DNA of 64,000 nucleotides from Opitutia bacterium UBA7441 (GTDB lineage: Bacteria > Verrucomicrobiota > Verrucomicrobiia > Opitutales > Coraliomargaritaceae), in contig DLQD01000030.1 in assembly GCA_002480015.1 (NCBI GenBank), positions 4,257 to 68,256 of the forward strand, read 5' to 3'. The position numbers and the translations under genes are program-made. The notes beneath the pieces were generated by a model. That model had not been told where the DNA came from. It saw only the letters and a program-made list of their open reading frames with translations, and did not search any database. Below are positions 10,875 through 21,360 of the stretch, piece by piece (within the stretch, counting starts at the first letter, position 1; each line of letters begins with the position of its first letter).

Positions 10875-11553
10875 TTTTCAAGGGGACGGCACCTTCAGTT
10901 TGTCGGGGGTTTACAACTTGGACGACCTCGCCTGTCATCGGATTGGGCACCACCGCGCCGCCTGAGATAATTAACTTCATGCCATCGGTAATGTTCATTT
11001 TTAGGTGAATGACGTCCTCCTCAGGGAGCATAAGCAGGAAGCCACTCGTTGGATTGGGCGTGGTCGGTACGAATACATTGACGATGTGTTCGCCAGTCAC
11101 CTCCTGTGTCTCGCCGCGTGCGGTGTTTGTCAGGAAGCCCAAGACGTAGCAACGTTCGCGGGGATACTCGATAAGCACGACTTCTTGGAAAATGGCCTTC
11201 TTCTGGGTGCTGAAGGTGTCCACGATCTGTTTAACAGTGCGATAGACTGAATTAATAAAAGGCACCTGGCCGAGGAGTCGTTCCAGTCCGTTCAGGATGA
11301 GGCGGCCCAAGACGAAGCGGGAACCGTAGCCGAGCAAAGTGATGAGCAAAAACACCACAAGCACCGAGATCGCCTCTAGCCCAAATTTCACGGCGGGCAA
11401 ACTGCGCCACTCCGGATCGAGATACCAAAAGAAGAAATGGCTGGCCGGTGTCCCGAGTCGCTCCAGTAAGAAATTAATCACGATTGCCGTGACGCCTAGC
11501 GGGAGTACGACTACGATGCCGGTGATAAATGCGTTGCGAAGTGAGCGGAACAT
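10867..11553 (-). CDS. DUF502 family membrane protein
   Basis: About 228 residues starting MFRSLRNAFITGIVVVLPLG. Two membrane segments (residues about 8-30 and 55-80) precede a soluble domain with the family pattern PFINSVYRTVKQIVDTFS, then FVPTTPNPTSGFLLMLPEED. The DUF502 signature is clear; the biochemical role of the family is unknown. The frame continues upstream to 11712, but the ATG at 11553 gives the normal N-terminus. It overlaps recO by 8 bases and is divergent from the HAD phosphatase gene. Confidence 0.85.
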   Translation of the reverse strand: MFRSLRNAFITGIVVVLPLGVTAIVINFLLERLGTPASHFFFWYLDPEWRSLPAVKFGLEAISVLVVFLLITLLGYGSRFVLGRLILNGLERLLGQVPFINSVYRTVKQIVDTFSTQKKAIFQEVVLIEYPRERCYVLGFLTNTARGETQEVTGEHIVNVFVPTTPNPTSGFLLMLPEEDVIHLKMNITDGMKLIISGGAVVPNPMTGEVVQVVNPRQTEGAVPLKNA

Positions 11554-11725
11554 GTTGGAAAGCGGTAGTCGCTCTGACAGAATCCGCAAGCGAAGGTTTC
11601 CACAATTACAAATCAGTCTGAGTTCGATCTTAATTATGACTTCTGATGTCGAGATTATTGGAGTATCCCGTAGCTTATTGGGTCTGTCCTTGCCTGTGCA
11701 TTGGAACTTCACATACCACCAAGGG

Positions 11726-12304
11726 ATGAAAAACCTACATCACCACTATGACGGACTGATCTTCGATATGGACGGCACGCTGGCCGACACCATGCCAACG
11801 CATTTCGTCGCATGGTCGCGCTCTATGGCCGAGCATGGTATTGAGTTGACCGAGGAGCGCTTTTACGCGCTTGGTGGCGTGCCCGCCCATATTATCATCG
11901 ACATGCTGGCCGCTGAGCAGGGCAAGACGGTCGATGCCCGTGCTGTGGCAGAGGTCAAGGAAGCGCTCTTCCTCGAATTGCTCACAGACGTACAGCCAGT
12001 CGTACCAGTTAAAGCCATCGCTGACTTTCACCGTGAGCACATACCCATGGCGGTGGCTACCGGGAGTCTGAAGTGGGTGGCCGAGAAGATTCTCAAGGCT
12101 CTGGGTATCCGCGAATGGTTCGCTGCCGTCGTCGGTGCCGATGATGTTGTTCGGCCTAAACCCGCTCCTGAGACCTATCTAAAGGCCGCCCAGCTCATAG
12201 GTGTCGACCCTAAGCGTTGCCACGCCTTCGAAGACACCGAACTGGGTATGCAAGCCGCCCGCGATGCGGGGATGAAAGTCGTCGATATCAACACCTTGCG
12301 GTAG
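11726..12304 (+). CDS. HAD-superfamily phosphatase, beta-phosphoglucomutase-like
   Basis: 192 residues. The four HAD motifs are present: DMDGTLAD (nucleophile Asp14 and general acid Asp16), VATGS, KPAPETY with the conserved lysine, and FEDTELGMQAA. The cap domain is the small helical type. Members act on sugar phosphates or other small phosphorylated metabolites; the substrate cannot be told from sequence. The in-frame ATG at 11726 is chosen because upstream codons run into the divergent promoter region; AAGGG directly precedes it. Confidence 0.85.
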   Translation: MKNLHHHYDGLIFDMDGTLADTMPTHFVAWSRSMAEHGIELTEERFYALGGVPAHIIIDMLAAEQGKTVDARAVAEVKEALFLELLTDVQPVVPVKAIADFHREHIPMAVATGSLKWVAEKILKALGIREWFAAVVGADDVVRPKPAPETYLKAAQLIGVDPKRCHAFEDTELGMQAARDAGMKVVDINTLR

Positions 12305-12492
12305 CCTTCATTGCCTGGAAACGCTTCTGGTTCTAAGTCTTTACTTGTCTAGGTCGCGCGATCTCACGCTCTGCAATGTGCTGCCGCTGGCAAAAAACCG
12401 ATGCTTTACATAATTGCGACTAAGCCTAGGCTCCACGGTTTTTCAAAGTTGCGTGGCTTCTAGTTTACGCGTTCCGAACATTTTATTTTTCT

Positions 12493-13830
<1,338 letters not shown>

Positions 13831-13851
13831 ACCCCAGCCCCGAAAGACCCC

Positions 13852-14628
13852 ATGCCAACGGACATTCATCCGACCGCGATTATCGCACCCGGTGCCGAAC
13901 TAGACGAAGGTGTCATCGTCGGTGCCTACGCCTATATTGGCCCGAATGTAAAAATCGCCAAAGGCACCGAGGTGATGCACCATGCGACTGTTGATGGGGC
14001 CACCACGATGGGGGAGGGCAACGAAGTGCACCCGTATGCCTATATCGGTGGAAAGACGCACGACCTTAAATACAAGGGCGGCTGCCCAGGTCTGAAGATC
14101 GGCTCGGGCAATGTTTTTCGCGAGTTCACAACCGTGCACTGTGCCACCGCAGAAGGTACTGATACCATAATCGGCGACAAAAATCTGCTGCTGGCTTACA
14201 GTCACATCGCGCATGAGTGTCTTGTTGGCAACCACCTTGTCATGAGCAGCCACGCGGCACTCGGCGGGCATGTGCAACTCGGCGACTGCGTTAACATCGG
14301 CTGGGGTGCTGGCCTCCATCAGTTCTGCCGTGTAGGCGATTACGCCATGGTTGGCGCCGCCTCCAAAGTCGTGCAAGACGTACCGCCCTACATGATTGCT
14401 GACGGTAGCCCAGCGATGGTGCGGACCACCAATAAGGTTGGGCTCGAACGCGCCGGATTCACGCCCGAAGACATTAACCTCGTGCGCCGCGTCTTCAAAA
14501 TGTTCTACAAAGAAGGCCTCAATCGCCGCCAAGCAGCCGAGAAGTTGAGCGAGGTGATCACCGAAGAGAATCAGTTGGTGAGGACCTTTCTATCCTTCGT
14601 CGAAAGCAGTGAGCGCGGTTTGTCTTAG
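13852..14628 (+). CDS. lpxA: UDP-N-acetylglucosamine acyltransferase
   Basis: 258 residues, the first acylation step of lipid A. The left-handed beta-helix is visible as hexapeptide repeats from residue 2 to about 180 ([20 protein letters not shown] and onward). The catalytic-histidine segment is [14 protein letters not shown], and the C-terminal helical domain is present. It is 21 bases downstream of lpxC/fabZ, so both enzymes probably come from one transcript. Confidence 0.95.
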   Translation: MPTDIHPTAIIAPGAELDEGVIVGAYAYIGPNVKIAKGTEVMHHATVDGATTMGEGNEVHPYAYIGGKTHDLKYKGGCPGLKIGSGNVFREFTTVHCATAEGTDTIIGDKNLLLAYSHIAHECLVGNHLVMSSHAALGGHVQLGDCVNIGWGAGLHQFCRVGDYAMVGAASKVVQDVPPYMIADGSPAMVRTTNKVGLERAGFTPEDINLVRRVFKMFYKEGLNRRQAAEKLSEVITEENQLVRTFLSFVESSERGLS

Positions 14629-14743
14629 GCTATCCTGACTCGCGTCAAGATCGAGACCTCAGACCAAAGAGCTGCTTCCATTAAAGCTCGTATCAATTGA
14701 AGATTTGCGCTGGGCGCAATCTTGGCTTGAATATGGAAATGTT

Positions 14744-16195
14744 ATGATCGCTCGTATTCAATTTATTCGTTTCTGTTTAGTTTGTATGGCTGTGTCGCTA
14801 CCTTTGCGGGCGGCGGACTTTGAACTGCCGCTGGATCGATCCGGCATCAACCGCGACGATCCGAAATATCTGACCAGCTATGCACCAGTAATCAAGCCAG
14901 CTAAAGAGGCGGTGGTCGCAGTGCACTCGGCGAGCATCCTGCGTATCTATCGCCAGCGCGGTGTGGATCCGCGGGAGGAACTGCTGCGGCGCTTTTTTGG
15001 ATTGCCTCAGTCCAACCAAGGCAAGGTCGAGGAGCTCGAACGCCGCTCGCCCGAAGGTGTCGGCTCGGGGGTGTGCATCTCCCCAGAGGGCTATATTTTG
15101 ACGAATAATCACGTCATCACCGCGCGCGATGGCGACCCAGCCGACGAGATTCTGGTGGAACTCAACGACGGGCGGGAGTTGTCCGCGCAATTGGTGGGGC
15201 GCGATCCGCGCAGCGATCTGGCGGTGCTGAAGGTGGATGCGGTGGATTTGCCCTTTCTCCCTGTTGCGGATAGCGACCAATTGGAGGTGGGGGACGTGGT
15301 CTTTGCCATTGGCAACCCGATGGGCGTTGGCTTGACAATCACCCAGGGTATCGTTTCGGCTACCGGACGGGATAATTTGTCGATTCTTGGAGAGTCGGGG
15401 TTTGAAAGCTTTATTCAGACAGATGCGCCGATTAACCCCGGCAATTCGGGCGGTGCTTTGATCGATGCCTACGGGCGCCTCGTTGGTATCAATACTGCCA
15501 TCCTATCACAGAGCGGCGGTAGTATCGGCATTGGCTTCGCGATTCCTTCTACTTTTGCTCGCTCGATCGCCATAGCGCTGGTGCGGGACGGGGAGGTGCG
15601 CCGCGGCCTGCTTGGTGTTAATCTTGAAGACCTTAACCTGGAATACGCCGAAGCTTTCAAGGTGCCTGAGGGGGCCGGAGTGATTATTCAATCGGTGTTT
15701 GAGGGCTTGCCTGCAGCCTTGGGTGGCCTGAGGAAAGGCGATGTCGTCGTGGCTATCAATGGTTTGGCTGTTAAAAATGTGAGTGAGTTACGTCTCCAGA
15801 TAGCGGCCCGACCGCCTGGTGACTCGGTTCGCGTGAGTATTCGGCGTGCGGGCGAGGCGCTCGATCTCGATATCGTCCTCGCCGACCCCAATAACCCCTA
15901 TGGAACAGGCTTCTTGAGTGGCGAGCTGCTGGATGGCCTGGAGGTTGCCCTAGTAGACGATGTCCTACGCAAGCGCTTCGGCTTGGAGCGCGAGATCGAA
16001 GGGCTCGTTGTGGTTGGCGTGGCGGATAATTCTCGCTTTGCTGACACGTTTCCACTTGGCGCAGTGTTGCTCGAAATCAATGGAGTAAGCCCCGAATCAG
16101 TGGATCACGCACGCGCTTTGCTGGAATCACGCACAACCAGTCGGGTCTATATTTTAAATCAAGGGCGCGTGCGCTATTTTGCGATTCGTCCTTAG
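14744..16195 (+). CDS. HtrA/Deg-type periplasmic serine protease with two PDZ domains
   Basis: 483 residues with a signal peptide (cleavage after about LPLRA, residue 23). Trypsin-fold domain with His123 (LTNNHVI), Asp158 (RSDLAVL) and Ser235 (NPGNSGGAL). It is followed by a PDZ domain at about 300-390 (GLRKGDVVVAINGLAV) and a second, more divergent one at 400-480 (FPLGAVLLEINGVSP). This is the architecture of DegP/DegQ, which clear or refold misfolded envelope proteins. The frame is open back to 14705, but the ATG at 14744 gives the signal peptide. The envelope-related operon downstream begins after 133 bases. Confidence 0.9.
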   Translation: MIARIQFIRFCLVCMAVSLPLRAADFELPLDRSGINRDDPKYLTSYAPVIKPAKEAVVAVHSASILRIYRQRGVDPREELLRRFFGLPQSNQGKVEELERRSPEGVGSGVCISPEGYILTNNHVITARDGDPADEILVELNDGRELSAQLVGRDPRSDLAVLKVDAVDLPFLPVADSDQLEVGDVVFAIGNPMGVGLTITQGIVSATGRDNLSILGESGFESFIQTDAPINPGNSGGALIDAYGRLVGINTAILSQSGGSIGIGFAIPSTFARSIAIALVRDGEVRRGLLGVNLEDLNLEYAEAFKVPEGAGVIIQSVFEGLPAALGGLRKGDVVVAINGLAVKNVSELRLQIAARPPGDSVRVSIRRAGEALDLDIVLADPNNPYGTGFLSGELLDGLEVALVDDVLRKRFGLEREIEGLVVVGVADNSRFADTFPLGAVLLEINGVSPESVDHARALLESRTTSRVYILNQGRVRYFAIRP

Positions 16196-16274
16196 TCTGA
16201 CTTTATCATAGATTTACGATCCAAAAGAAGGTTCTTTCAATAGTGCTCTCTAGTAGTGAACAGGGTCGAATCTC

Positions 16275-16290
16275 TCACGTCTTGACGTGA
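16275..16290. promoter_or_regulatory. 16-base dyad ahead of the MshEN/response-regulator operon
   Basis: TCACGTC-TT-GACGTGA is a perfect inverted repeat with 7-base arms, 39 bases before the first ATG of the four-gene operon. It contains TTGACG, usable as a -35 element, but I see no good -10 at 16-18 bases. It may be an operator or part of a promoter. Confidence 0.35.
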
Positions 16291-16328
16291 ATGCCCTATT
16301 TGCTGCATCTTGGTAGAAAAATAAACCC

Positions 16329-16838
16329 ATGCAGCAGCATCGAGCTTTAATACTCCGCAGTAATCGTTTCTTAGGTTCTGCCCTTGTCAACAAGGGGCTG
16401 GTATCTACGACTGATCTTGAGGAAGCAAATACCAGGTTCATGGAAGCGATTCAGTCATCGGATTTGAGGCGTGCATCCATCCTTTCCACCCTGCTCTTTG
16501 ATTTGAAGAAACTGGACGAAGCTAAGTTAATAGACTATCTCGTCGACGAGCTTAAGCTTGGAATGGTCGACTTAGATTTTATCGAGTTGCGCTCTCTGCG
16601 CCCGATGAATGTGGATTTATCGCTTTGCTGGGCCTCATCCACAGTGCCCTTTGATCACGTCGAAGGCACTTACCTAGTCGCGAGTTGCTACTACATGAGT
16701 GCGCCTGTCATAAAGTATTGGGAAGAAATACTCGATGGGCGGGTGCTCTGGTACGGCACATCGACTGCCTCGCTCAGCCGGGCTCTTGAACGTATCGAGG
16801 AAATTCACAAAGCAGAGGATACCTCAGAAGAGGAATAA
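16329..16838 (+). CDS. Stand-alone MshEN/GspE-N-like domain protein
   Basis: 169 residues without signal peptide or membrane segment. Residues 13-90 follow the pattern of the N-terminal regulatory domain of type II secretion and type IV pilus ATPases (FLGSALVNKGLVSTTDLEEA, then LLFDLKKLDEAKLIDYLVDE). In several ATPases this domain binds c-di-GMP. The C-terminal third is a short alpha/beta segment ending in an acidic tail. It heads an operon whose last gene is a PilB/GspE ATPase, so it may act as a detached regulatory subunit. That role is inference. The ATG at 16329 follows a 133-base spacer. Confidence 0.6.
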   Translation: MQQHRALILRSNRFLGSALVNKGLVSTTDLEEANTRFMEAIQSSDLRRASILSTLLFDLKKLDEAKLIDYLVDELKLGMVDLDFIELRSLRPMNVDLSLCWASSTVPFDHVEGTYLVASCYYMSAPVIKYWEEILDGRVLWYGTSTASLSRALERIEEIHKAEDTSEEE

Positions 16839-16863
16839 TCAATCTACGGGGCCAATACACTTT

Positions 16864-18216
16864 ATGCCACACCGCGTATTAATTTTAGACGACGATGCCG
16901 ACTTTAATAGTCTGCTTACCGATATTTTCGAGCAGGCCGATTACAATGTCACCTCACTGATGGATCCGATTGAAGCGATCGAGGCCTTCCGCGATAGGGA
17001 ATACGACCTCATCGTGACCGACCATAAAATGCCTGAGATGACTGGGGCTGAGTTCATGAAGGCGGTTAAGAAAGTCCGCCCTGAGGTCCCCGTCATCATG
17101 GTCTCCGGGTATTTGGAAAATGATACCATTCGTGAGCTCATTAGCGAAGGCGTCGGCGGAGTCTTTCTCAAGCCGCTCAACATTTTCTCTCTACTCAAGC
17201 GAACCGCTGAATTGATCGAAGAGACCCAGAAACTACAAGACTCCTCGGCTAGTGATGGAGAGGGTGCGGACGGTGAGGACGCGGGTAAGCATCTAGGTTT
17301 TAGCTTCCGCTCTTACCCCTGTAAGTCGGGTGCCTCTGCTTCGTTTGCAGAACGTCTCTACAGTCTGCGTAATTTCATATCCATGCTATCACTCATCGGT
17401 GAGCCGGGCATGCACTACCGAAGTATTTGCGAGGATATTCTTAATTTTTATGAAAGCGACGCTGAGCATTTTATCTACCTAAGCCCTGGCACCTTTGATG
17501 AGGCGCAGGCTCTTTCCTTGATTGAGGCCGCACAAAAAGAAGGTGCCGAACGGGTGACATGTGTGCTGCTTGATTTGCTGTCAATGAACGAGGCACAAAG
17601 GGTGATCGCGACTAAACTTGCCAAGCACGAGGGGGCATTCGAGGCACTCGCCGTCGTGCTTCGGACTATTTTCTGTGTCAGTGGCGATCTCGATTCACTC
17701 TTTGATGAGGGGCTGATCGACGAAAACCTCTACATCCTTATGGGTACAACCGAAGTTCGGGTGCCGCCTCTTCGGGAGTGCAGCGTCGATGTCGGCATCA
17801 TGGCGCAACAACTGGTTGTCGAGATCGCGCGGGAGAAATCGCTCGCCGCCGTGCCGCGTTTCGAACGCTCTGCTCGGGATCTCTTCCGGCAGCAGACATG
17901 GGGACGAAATTACGAAGAGCTTCGCGCTACTGTGCGTAAGATCATCGACGATAATCCCGGCGACATGATCACACACGCAGCCGTTAAATCTGCACTACAA
18001 GTGTCCGAGCTTGCTTCTCCCCGGGATCGCCTTGAGTCGCATCTTTTGGGTCAGCAGGTAGACTACCTGCGTGCAGTCTCTATTCTCTTTAATGGGGATC
18101 GCAGTAAGATTGCTGGCTTCTTTGGCGCCGATGAGAGTGCCATCGAAGCCAAGCTGAAATGCCCGCAGGATTCGATTTTTAGTAGAGAATACACACTATG
18201 GCCGGACGAATATTAG
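16864..18216 (+). CDS. Response regulator with degenerate NtrC-type AAA+ domain (first copy)
   Basis: 450 residues. The receiver domain (1-120) is complete: acidic pocket Asp9-11, phospho-acceptor Asp53 in VTDHKMPEMTG, Ser81, Lys103. After a linker, residues 150-400 keep the outline of a sigma-54 activator (LIGEPG near the Walker A position, VRVPPLRECSVD, and WGRNYEELRATVRKII resembling the WPGNVREL segment). The Walker A lysine and the GAFTGA loop are missing, so ATP-driven activation of sigma-54 is unlikely. The frame is open to 16735, but the ATG at 16864, 25 bases after the previous stop, matches receiver starts. It probably works as a protein-interaction output for the neighbouring ATPase. 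Confidence 0.75.
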   Translation: MPHRVLILDDDADFNSLLTDIFEQADYNVTSLMDPIEAIEAFRDREYDLIVTDHKMPEMTGAEFMKAVKKVRPEVPVIMVSGYLENDTIRELISEGVGGVFLKPLNIFSLLKRTAELIEETQKLQDSSASDGEGADGEDAGKHLGFSFRSYPCKSGASASFAERLYSLRNFISMLSLIGEPGMHYRSICEDILNFYESDAEHFIYLSPGTFDEAQALSLIEAAQKEGAERVTCVLLDLLSMNEAQRVIATKLAKHEGAFEALAVVLRTIFCVSGDLDSLFDEGLIDENLYILMGTTEVRVPPLRECSVDVGIMAQQLVVEIAREKSLAAVPRFERSARDLFRQQTWGRNYEELRATVRKIIDDNPGDMITHAAVKSALQVSELASPRDRLESHLLGQQVDYLRAVSILFNGDRSKIAGFFGADESAIEAKLKCPQDSIFSREYTLWPDEY

Positions 18217-19505
18217 TTTTAGACGACGAAGAGAATTACGCAGTGATGCTGCAGGATCTGCTCCGTGAAAATAATTACCTTGTCGATATGGCCACCCGCC
18301 CCGAGCGAGCCATCACACAACTGGAGGAGATTCCATACGATCTTGTAATCTCTGATTATAAGATGCCAGTGATGGATGGTGCAGATTTCTTGAAGAAAGC
18401 CCGCGAGCTGTATCCGAATCTTCCCTTTATCCTTGTGTCGGGCCTCATGAATACGCCGGAACTTGTCAAAGTCGCGAATATGAGTGTGACGCTCGTGATG
18501 GAGAAGCCATTGGATACTGGAGCCTTTTTGCAGCAAGTCTCGCGCTTCTCTGAGCCTTTAACGGATGAGGAAAAAGAGCAACTGGTTCAGGAGGGTAAGT
18601 CGGCCGCCGCGGCCACGGCGGCGTTGAGCTTTCCTGAAGAGCCGCGCTTTTTCAGTGCGAGCAACTTTATAAGCCACCGCTTTTTGCAAAAAGCTTGGTC
18701 GATCGCCAAGGAAGGCCGAGAACTTTTCATTCATGAGCCGAGAGGGGGGGATTCTGAACTCGCGCTCAAAGACCTGTCTCGCTGGCGGGGGAATGTGGAT
18801 ATGCCTGTGGAGATTATCCAGCTGGCTGATTCGAACGATGAAGCCATCGGACAGGTGCGTGCGGTGCTCTCCGATTTTGAAAAGAGCCGCCTGATTGGAG
18901 TGCGATTGCTCTCCGCTTTTGACATAGATCGTGCACGCAAGCTGAGCGAGCTTGTGCATCGCGAAGTAGAAGGCAGTCACTCTGCACTTTTGGCCTATAT
19001 CGTCTCTGGCGACAGTGGGGTCAAAGAGTTTGTTGACGCTGTCGGCCAGGACGCTTTGGTTTTGCCCCCTCTATGCCTGCGTCCGAGCGACCTCGCCGTC
19101 TATGCACGACGCATCGCACGGGTTGCCGCAGAACGAGCTGGCTCCAATAAAGGCCGAGAGTTTACGCCGGAGGCAGCCTATGCTTTGCTTAGCTACGAAT
19201 GGCCGGGGAACTATAAGCAGATACAAGAAGTCTTTCAAGTGGCAGTGCCGGCCGGGAAAGATGAGCCATTGACGCTCGAAGCACTCAAGCAAGCATTGGG
19301 GCAGAATCTCGAACCCGTCGCGGCAGGAGAGCGCATTGCCGCACTCATGAAGTCCGAGCAAGGCCGTTATCTCAATTTTCAGTTAGAGCAAGAAGGATTC
19401 AGCGTTGCAGAACTCGGCAAAAAGCTTAAACTAGCAACTATTATTCAAACTAAAGACGACCTTCATAATATGCCTCTCCTCCGTAGCGAGCTCGGCCACA
19501 TCTGA
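18198..19505 (+). CDS. Response regulator with degenerate NtrC-type AAA+ domain (second copy)
   Basis: 435 residues with the same plan as the preceding gene, which it overlaps by 19 bases. Receiver: Asp9-Asp10, phospho-acceptor Asp53 (ISDYKMPVMDG), Ser81, Lys103 (MEKPLD). The following domain keeps LVLPPLCLRPSDLAVYARRI and LLSYEWPGNYKQIQEVF, relics of a sigma-54 activator, but no Walker A or GAFTGA is seen. Conserved receivers with eroded outputs in two adjacent genes suggest duplication and specialisation. Neither gene is next to a histidine kinase in this window. Confidence 0.75.
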   Translation: MAGRILVLDDEENYAVMLQDLLRENNYLVDMATRPERAITQLEEIPYDLVISDYKMPVMDGADFLKKARELYPNLPFILVSGLMNTPELVKVANMSVTLVMEKPLDTGAFLQQVSRFSEPLTDEEKEQLVQEGKSAAAATAALSFPEEPRFFSASNFISHRFLQKAWSIAKEGRELFIHEPRGGDSELALKDLSRWRGNVDMPVEIIQLADSNDEAIGQVRAVLSDFEKSRLIGVRLLSAFDIDRARKLSELVHREVEGSHSALLAYIVSGDSGVKEFVDAVGQDALVLPPLCLRPSDLAVYARRIARVAAERAGSNKGREFTPEAAYALLSYEWPGNYKQIQEVFQVAVPAGKDEPLTLEALKQALGQNLEPVAAGERIAALMKSEQGRYLNFQLEQEGFSVAELGKKLKLATIIQTKDDLHNMPLLRSELGHI

Positions 19506-19553
19506 AGACAGACTTTTTACTTATTCTTATCCCACTCGCCCCTTAATTAATCA

Positions 19554-21311
19554 ATGGCCTTAGCTCGTATCCAAACTGCTATCTTGGAGAACCTTCTCCA
19601 GATGGGTCATTTGACTGACGTGCAATTTAAGAGCATCATCGAGACGGATGAGGAGATGTCTGGTGAGGCTATAGAAACGCTCTTGGCGACCGAGTTTAAG
19701 ATCACACAAAACCAACTGCTTTTTGCCAAAAGCAAGGCCTTTGATCTCTCTCCGATCAACATCAAACGCTATAAGCTCACCGAGACGACCTTCTCGAAGC
19801 TGGAGAAAGACTTTTGCCAGGAAAATAAAGTCCTTCCGCTTGGTTTCGCCGGAGATTATATCATCATCGCGCTGAGTAACCCATTTGACCTTCGGGTGAC
19901 GTCTAAGGTTCAAGACCTGTCTGGCATGAAGGTGGCGGTGCTGCTGGGGTTGCAGTCGGAGATTGATAAAGTGCTAGATGATAAGAGTGACCAGCACCAA
20001 GCGGTTGGTTTTGGCGATGTCGTCGAAGCACTGGGTGCTGATTTCGAGAGCAAGGATGAACTCGATGATGAAGATTTCTCAGATGAGGAATCTGCGCCCA
20101 TCATCAAACTTGCCAACCGCATCATTGAGGAGGCCTACTTTTCCGGTGGAAGTGATATTCATATCGAGCCCTTTGAAAAAGAGACTCGTGTGCGCGTCCG
20201 AGTCGATGGCGTCTTGCTGAATCGCTTGGCGATTCCGCCCGCTGCCTCTGGTGCGCTTCTTGCGCGTTTGAAAGTTATGGCGCAACTGGATATCGCTGAA
20301 AGGAGATTGCCCCAGGATGGACGTATCATCTTTAAACAATTTAATAAAAAGGGGATCGACGTCGACCTTCGTGTTTCGACCGCGCCGCTGAATCACGGCG
20401 AAGGTATTGTCATGCGTATCTTAGATAAGCAAAAAAGTACTTTGCCTCTGCCTGCCCTTGGGTTCTCGGAACGTAATTTGAGCTTATATCGCGATTTGAT
20501 TGAACGTCCTTATGGCATGATCCTCCACTGCGGCCCCACGGGTTCCGGTAAGTCGATGACACTTTATTCGGCGCTTAACGAAATCAATACCTCGGATGTA
20601 TGTATTCGCACGGCAGAAGATCCGATCGAGTATACTCTGCCGGGTCTCTTGCAGATGCAAATGCAGCGTAAGATCGGCCTTACTTTCGCCTCTGCACTCC
20701 GTGCTTTTCTCCGCCAGGATCCGGATGTCATTCTGGTCGGTGAGATTCGTGACCGCGAAACGGCGGGTATCGCAGTTGAAGCTGCGCTCACCGGTCACTT
20801 GCTTTTCAGTACGCTCCACACAAATGACGCGCCGACCACGGTCTCTCGTCTCACGGAAATGGGGATCGAGCCTTTCATGATTTCGGCTTCGCTTATCTGT
20901 GTTTGTGCGCAGCGCCTAATGCGCCGGGTTTGTAAAACCTGTAAGAAAAATTACCTGCAAGAGGGAAATGAGGCGGAGATTATGATGCGAGCGCTTAGTT
21001 GGACTGGTAAAGTGCCCGGTAAGAGTGAAGATGGATGCCCAGCTTGCGGAGGTAACGGCTACAAAGGCCGTGTTGGTATCCACGAACTTATGGCGACCAG
21101 TGAAGAATTGATTAGAGGTATCAACGCCGGAGAAGAAGCCGCTATTATTAAGCGGATTGCCATGCGGAACGGGATGATGACACTCCATCAGGATAGTATG
21201 CTTAAAGTGAAGGAAGGCCTTACGACGATGGAAGAAGCCATCGGGACGGTGCCGCCCGACATGGAAGAATACGAAATCGACCACAACATTGAGCTGCCTA
21301 AGGGCTCTTAG
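19554..21311 (+). CDS. Type IV pilus / type II secretion assembly ATPase (PilB/GspE)
   Basis: 585 residues. The N-terminal MshEN-type domain (1-140) leads through an acidic linker to the ATPase core. Walker A is GPTGSGKS (327-334, Lys333). The Asp box is [14 protein letters not shown], Walker B is [16 protein letters not shown], and the His box is [14 protein letters not shown] four-cysteine zinc site (CKTC and [12 protein letters not shown]) is typical of the family. It powers assembly of a pilus or pseudopilus at the inner membrane. No other pilus genes are in the window, so the machine it serves is encoded elsewhere. It is 48 bases after the second response regulator and converges on argS. 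Confidence 0.9.
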   Translation: MALARIQTAILENLLQMGHLTDVQFKSIIETDEEMSGEAIETLLATEFKITQNQLLFAKSKAFDLSPINIKRYKLTETTFSKLEKDFCQENKVLPLGFAGDYIIIALSNPFDLRVTSKVQDLSGMKVAVLLGLQSEIDKVLDDKSDQHQAVGFGDVVEALGADFESKDELDDEDFSDEESAPIIKLANRIIEEAYFSGGSDIHIEPFEKETRVRVRVDGVLLNRLAIPPAASGALLARLKVMAQLDIAERRLPQDGRIIFKQFNKKGIDVDLRVSTAPLNHGEGIVMRILDKQKSTLPLPALGFSERNLSLYRDLIERPYGMILHCGPTGSGKSMTLYSALNEINTSDVCIRTAEDPIEYTLPGLLQMQMQRKIGLTFASALRAFLRQDPDVILVGEIRDRETAGIAVEAALTGHLLFSTLHTNDAPTTVSRLTEMGIEPFMISASLICVCAQRLMRRVCKTCKKNYLQEGNEAEIMMRALSWTGKVPGKSEDGCPACGGNGYKGRVGIHELMATSEELIRGINAGEEAAIIKRIAMRNGMMTLHQDSMLKVKEGLTTMEEAIGTVPPDMEEYEIDHNIELPKGS

Positions 21312-21360
21312 AAAAAAGTCAAAAGGAAGTGAGGACTGCTGGCCTCCTCTGATCAAATGG

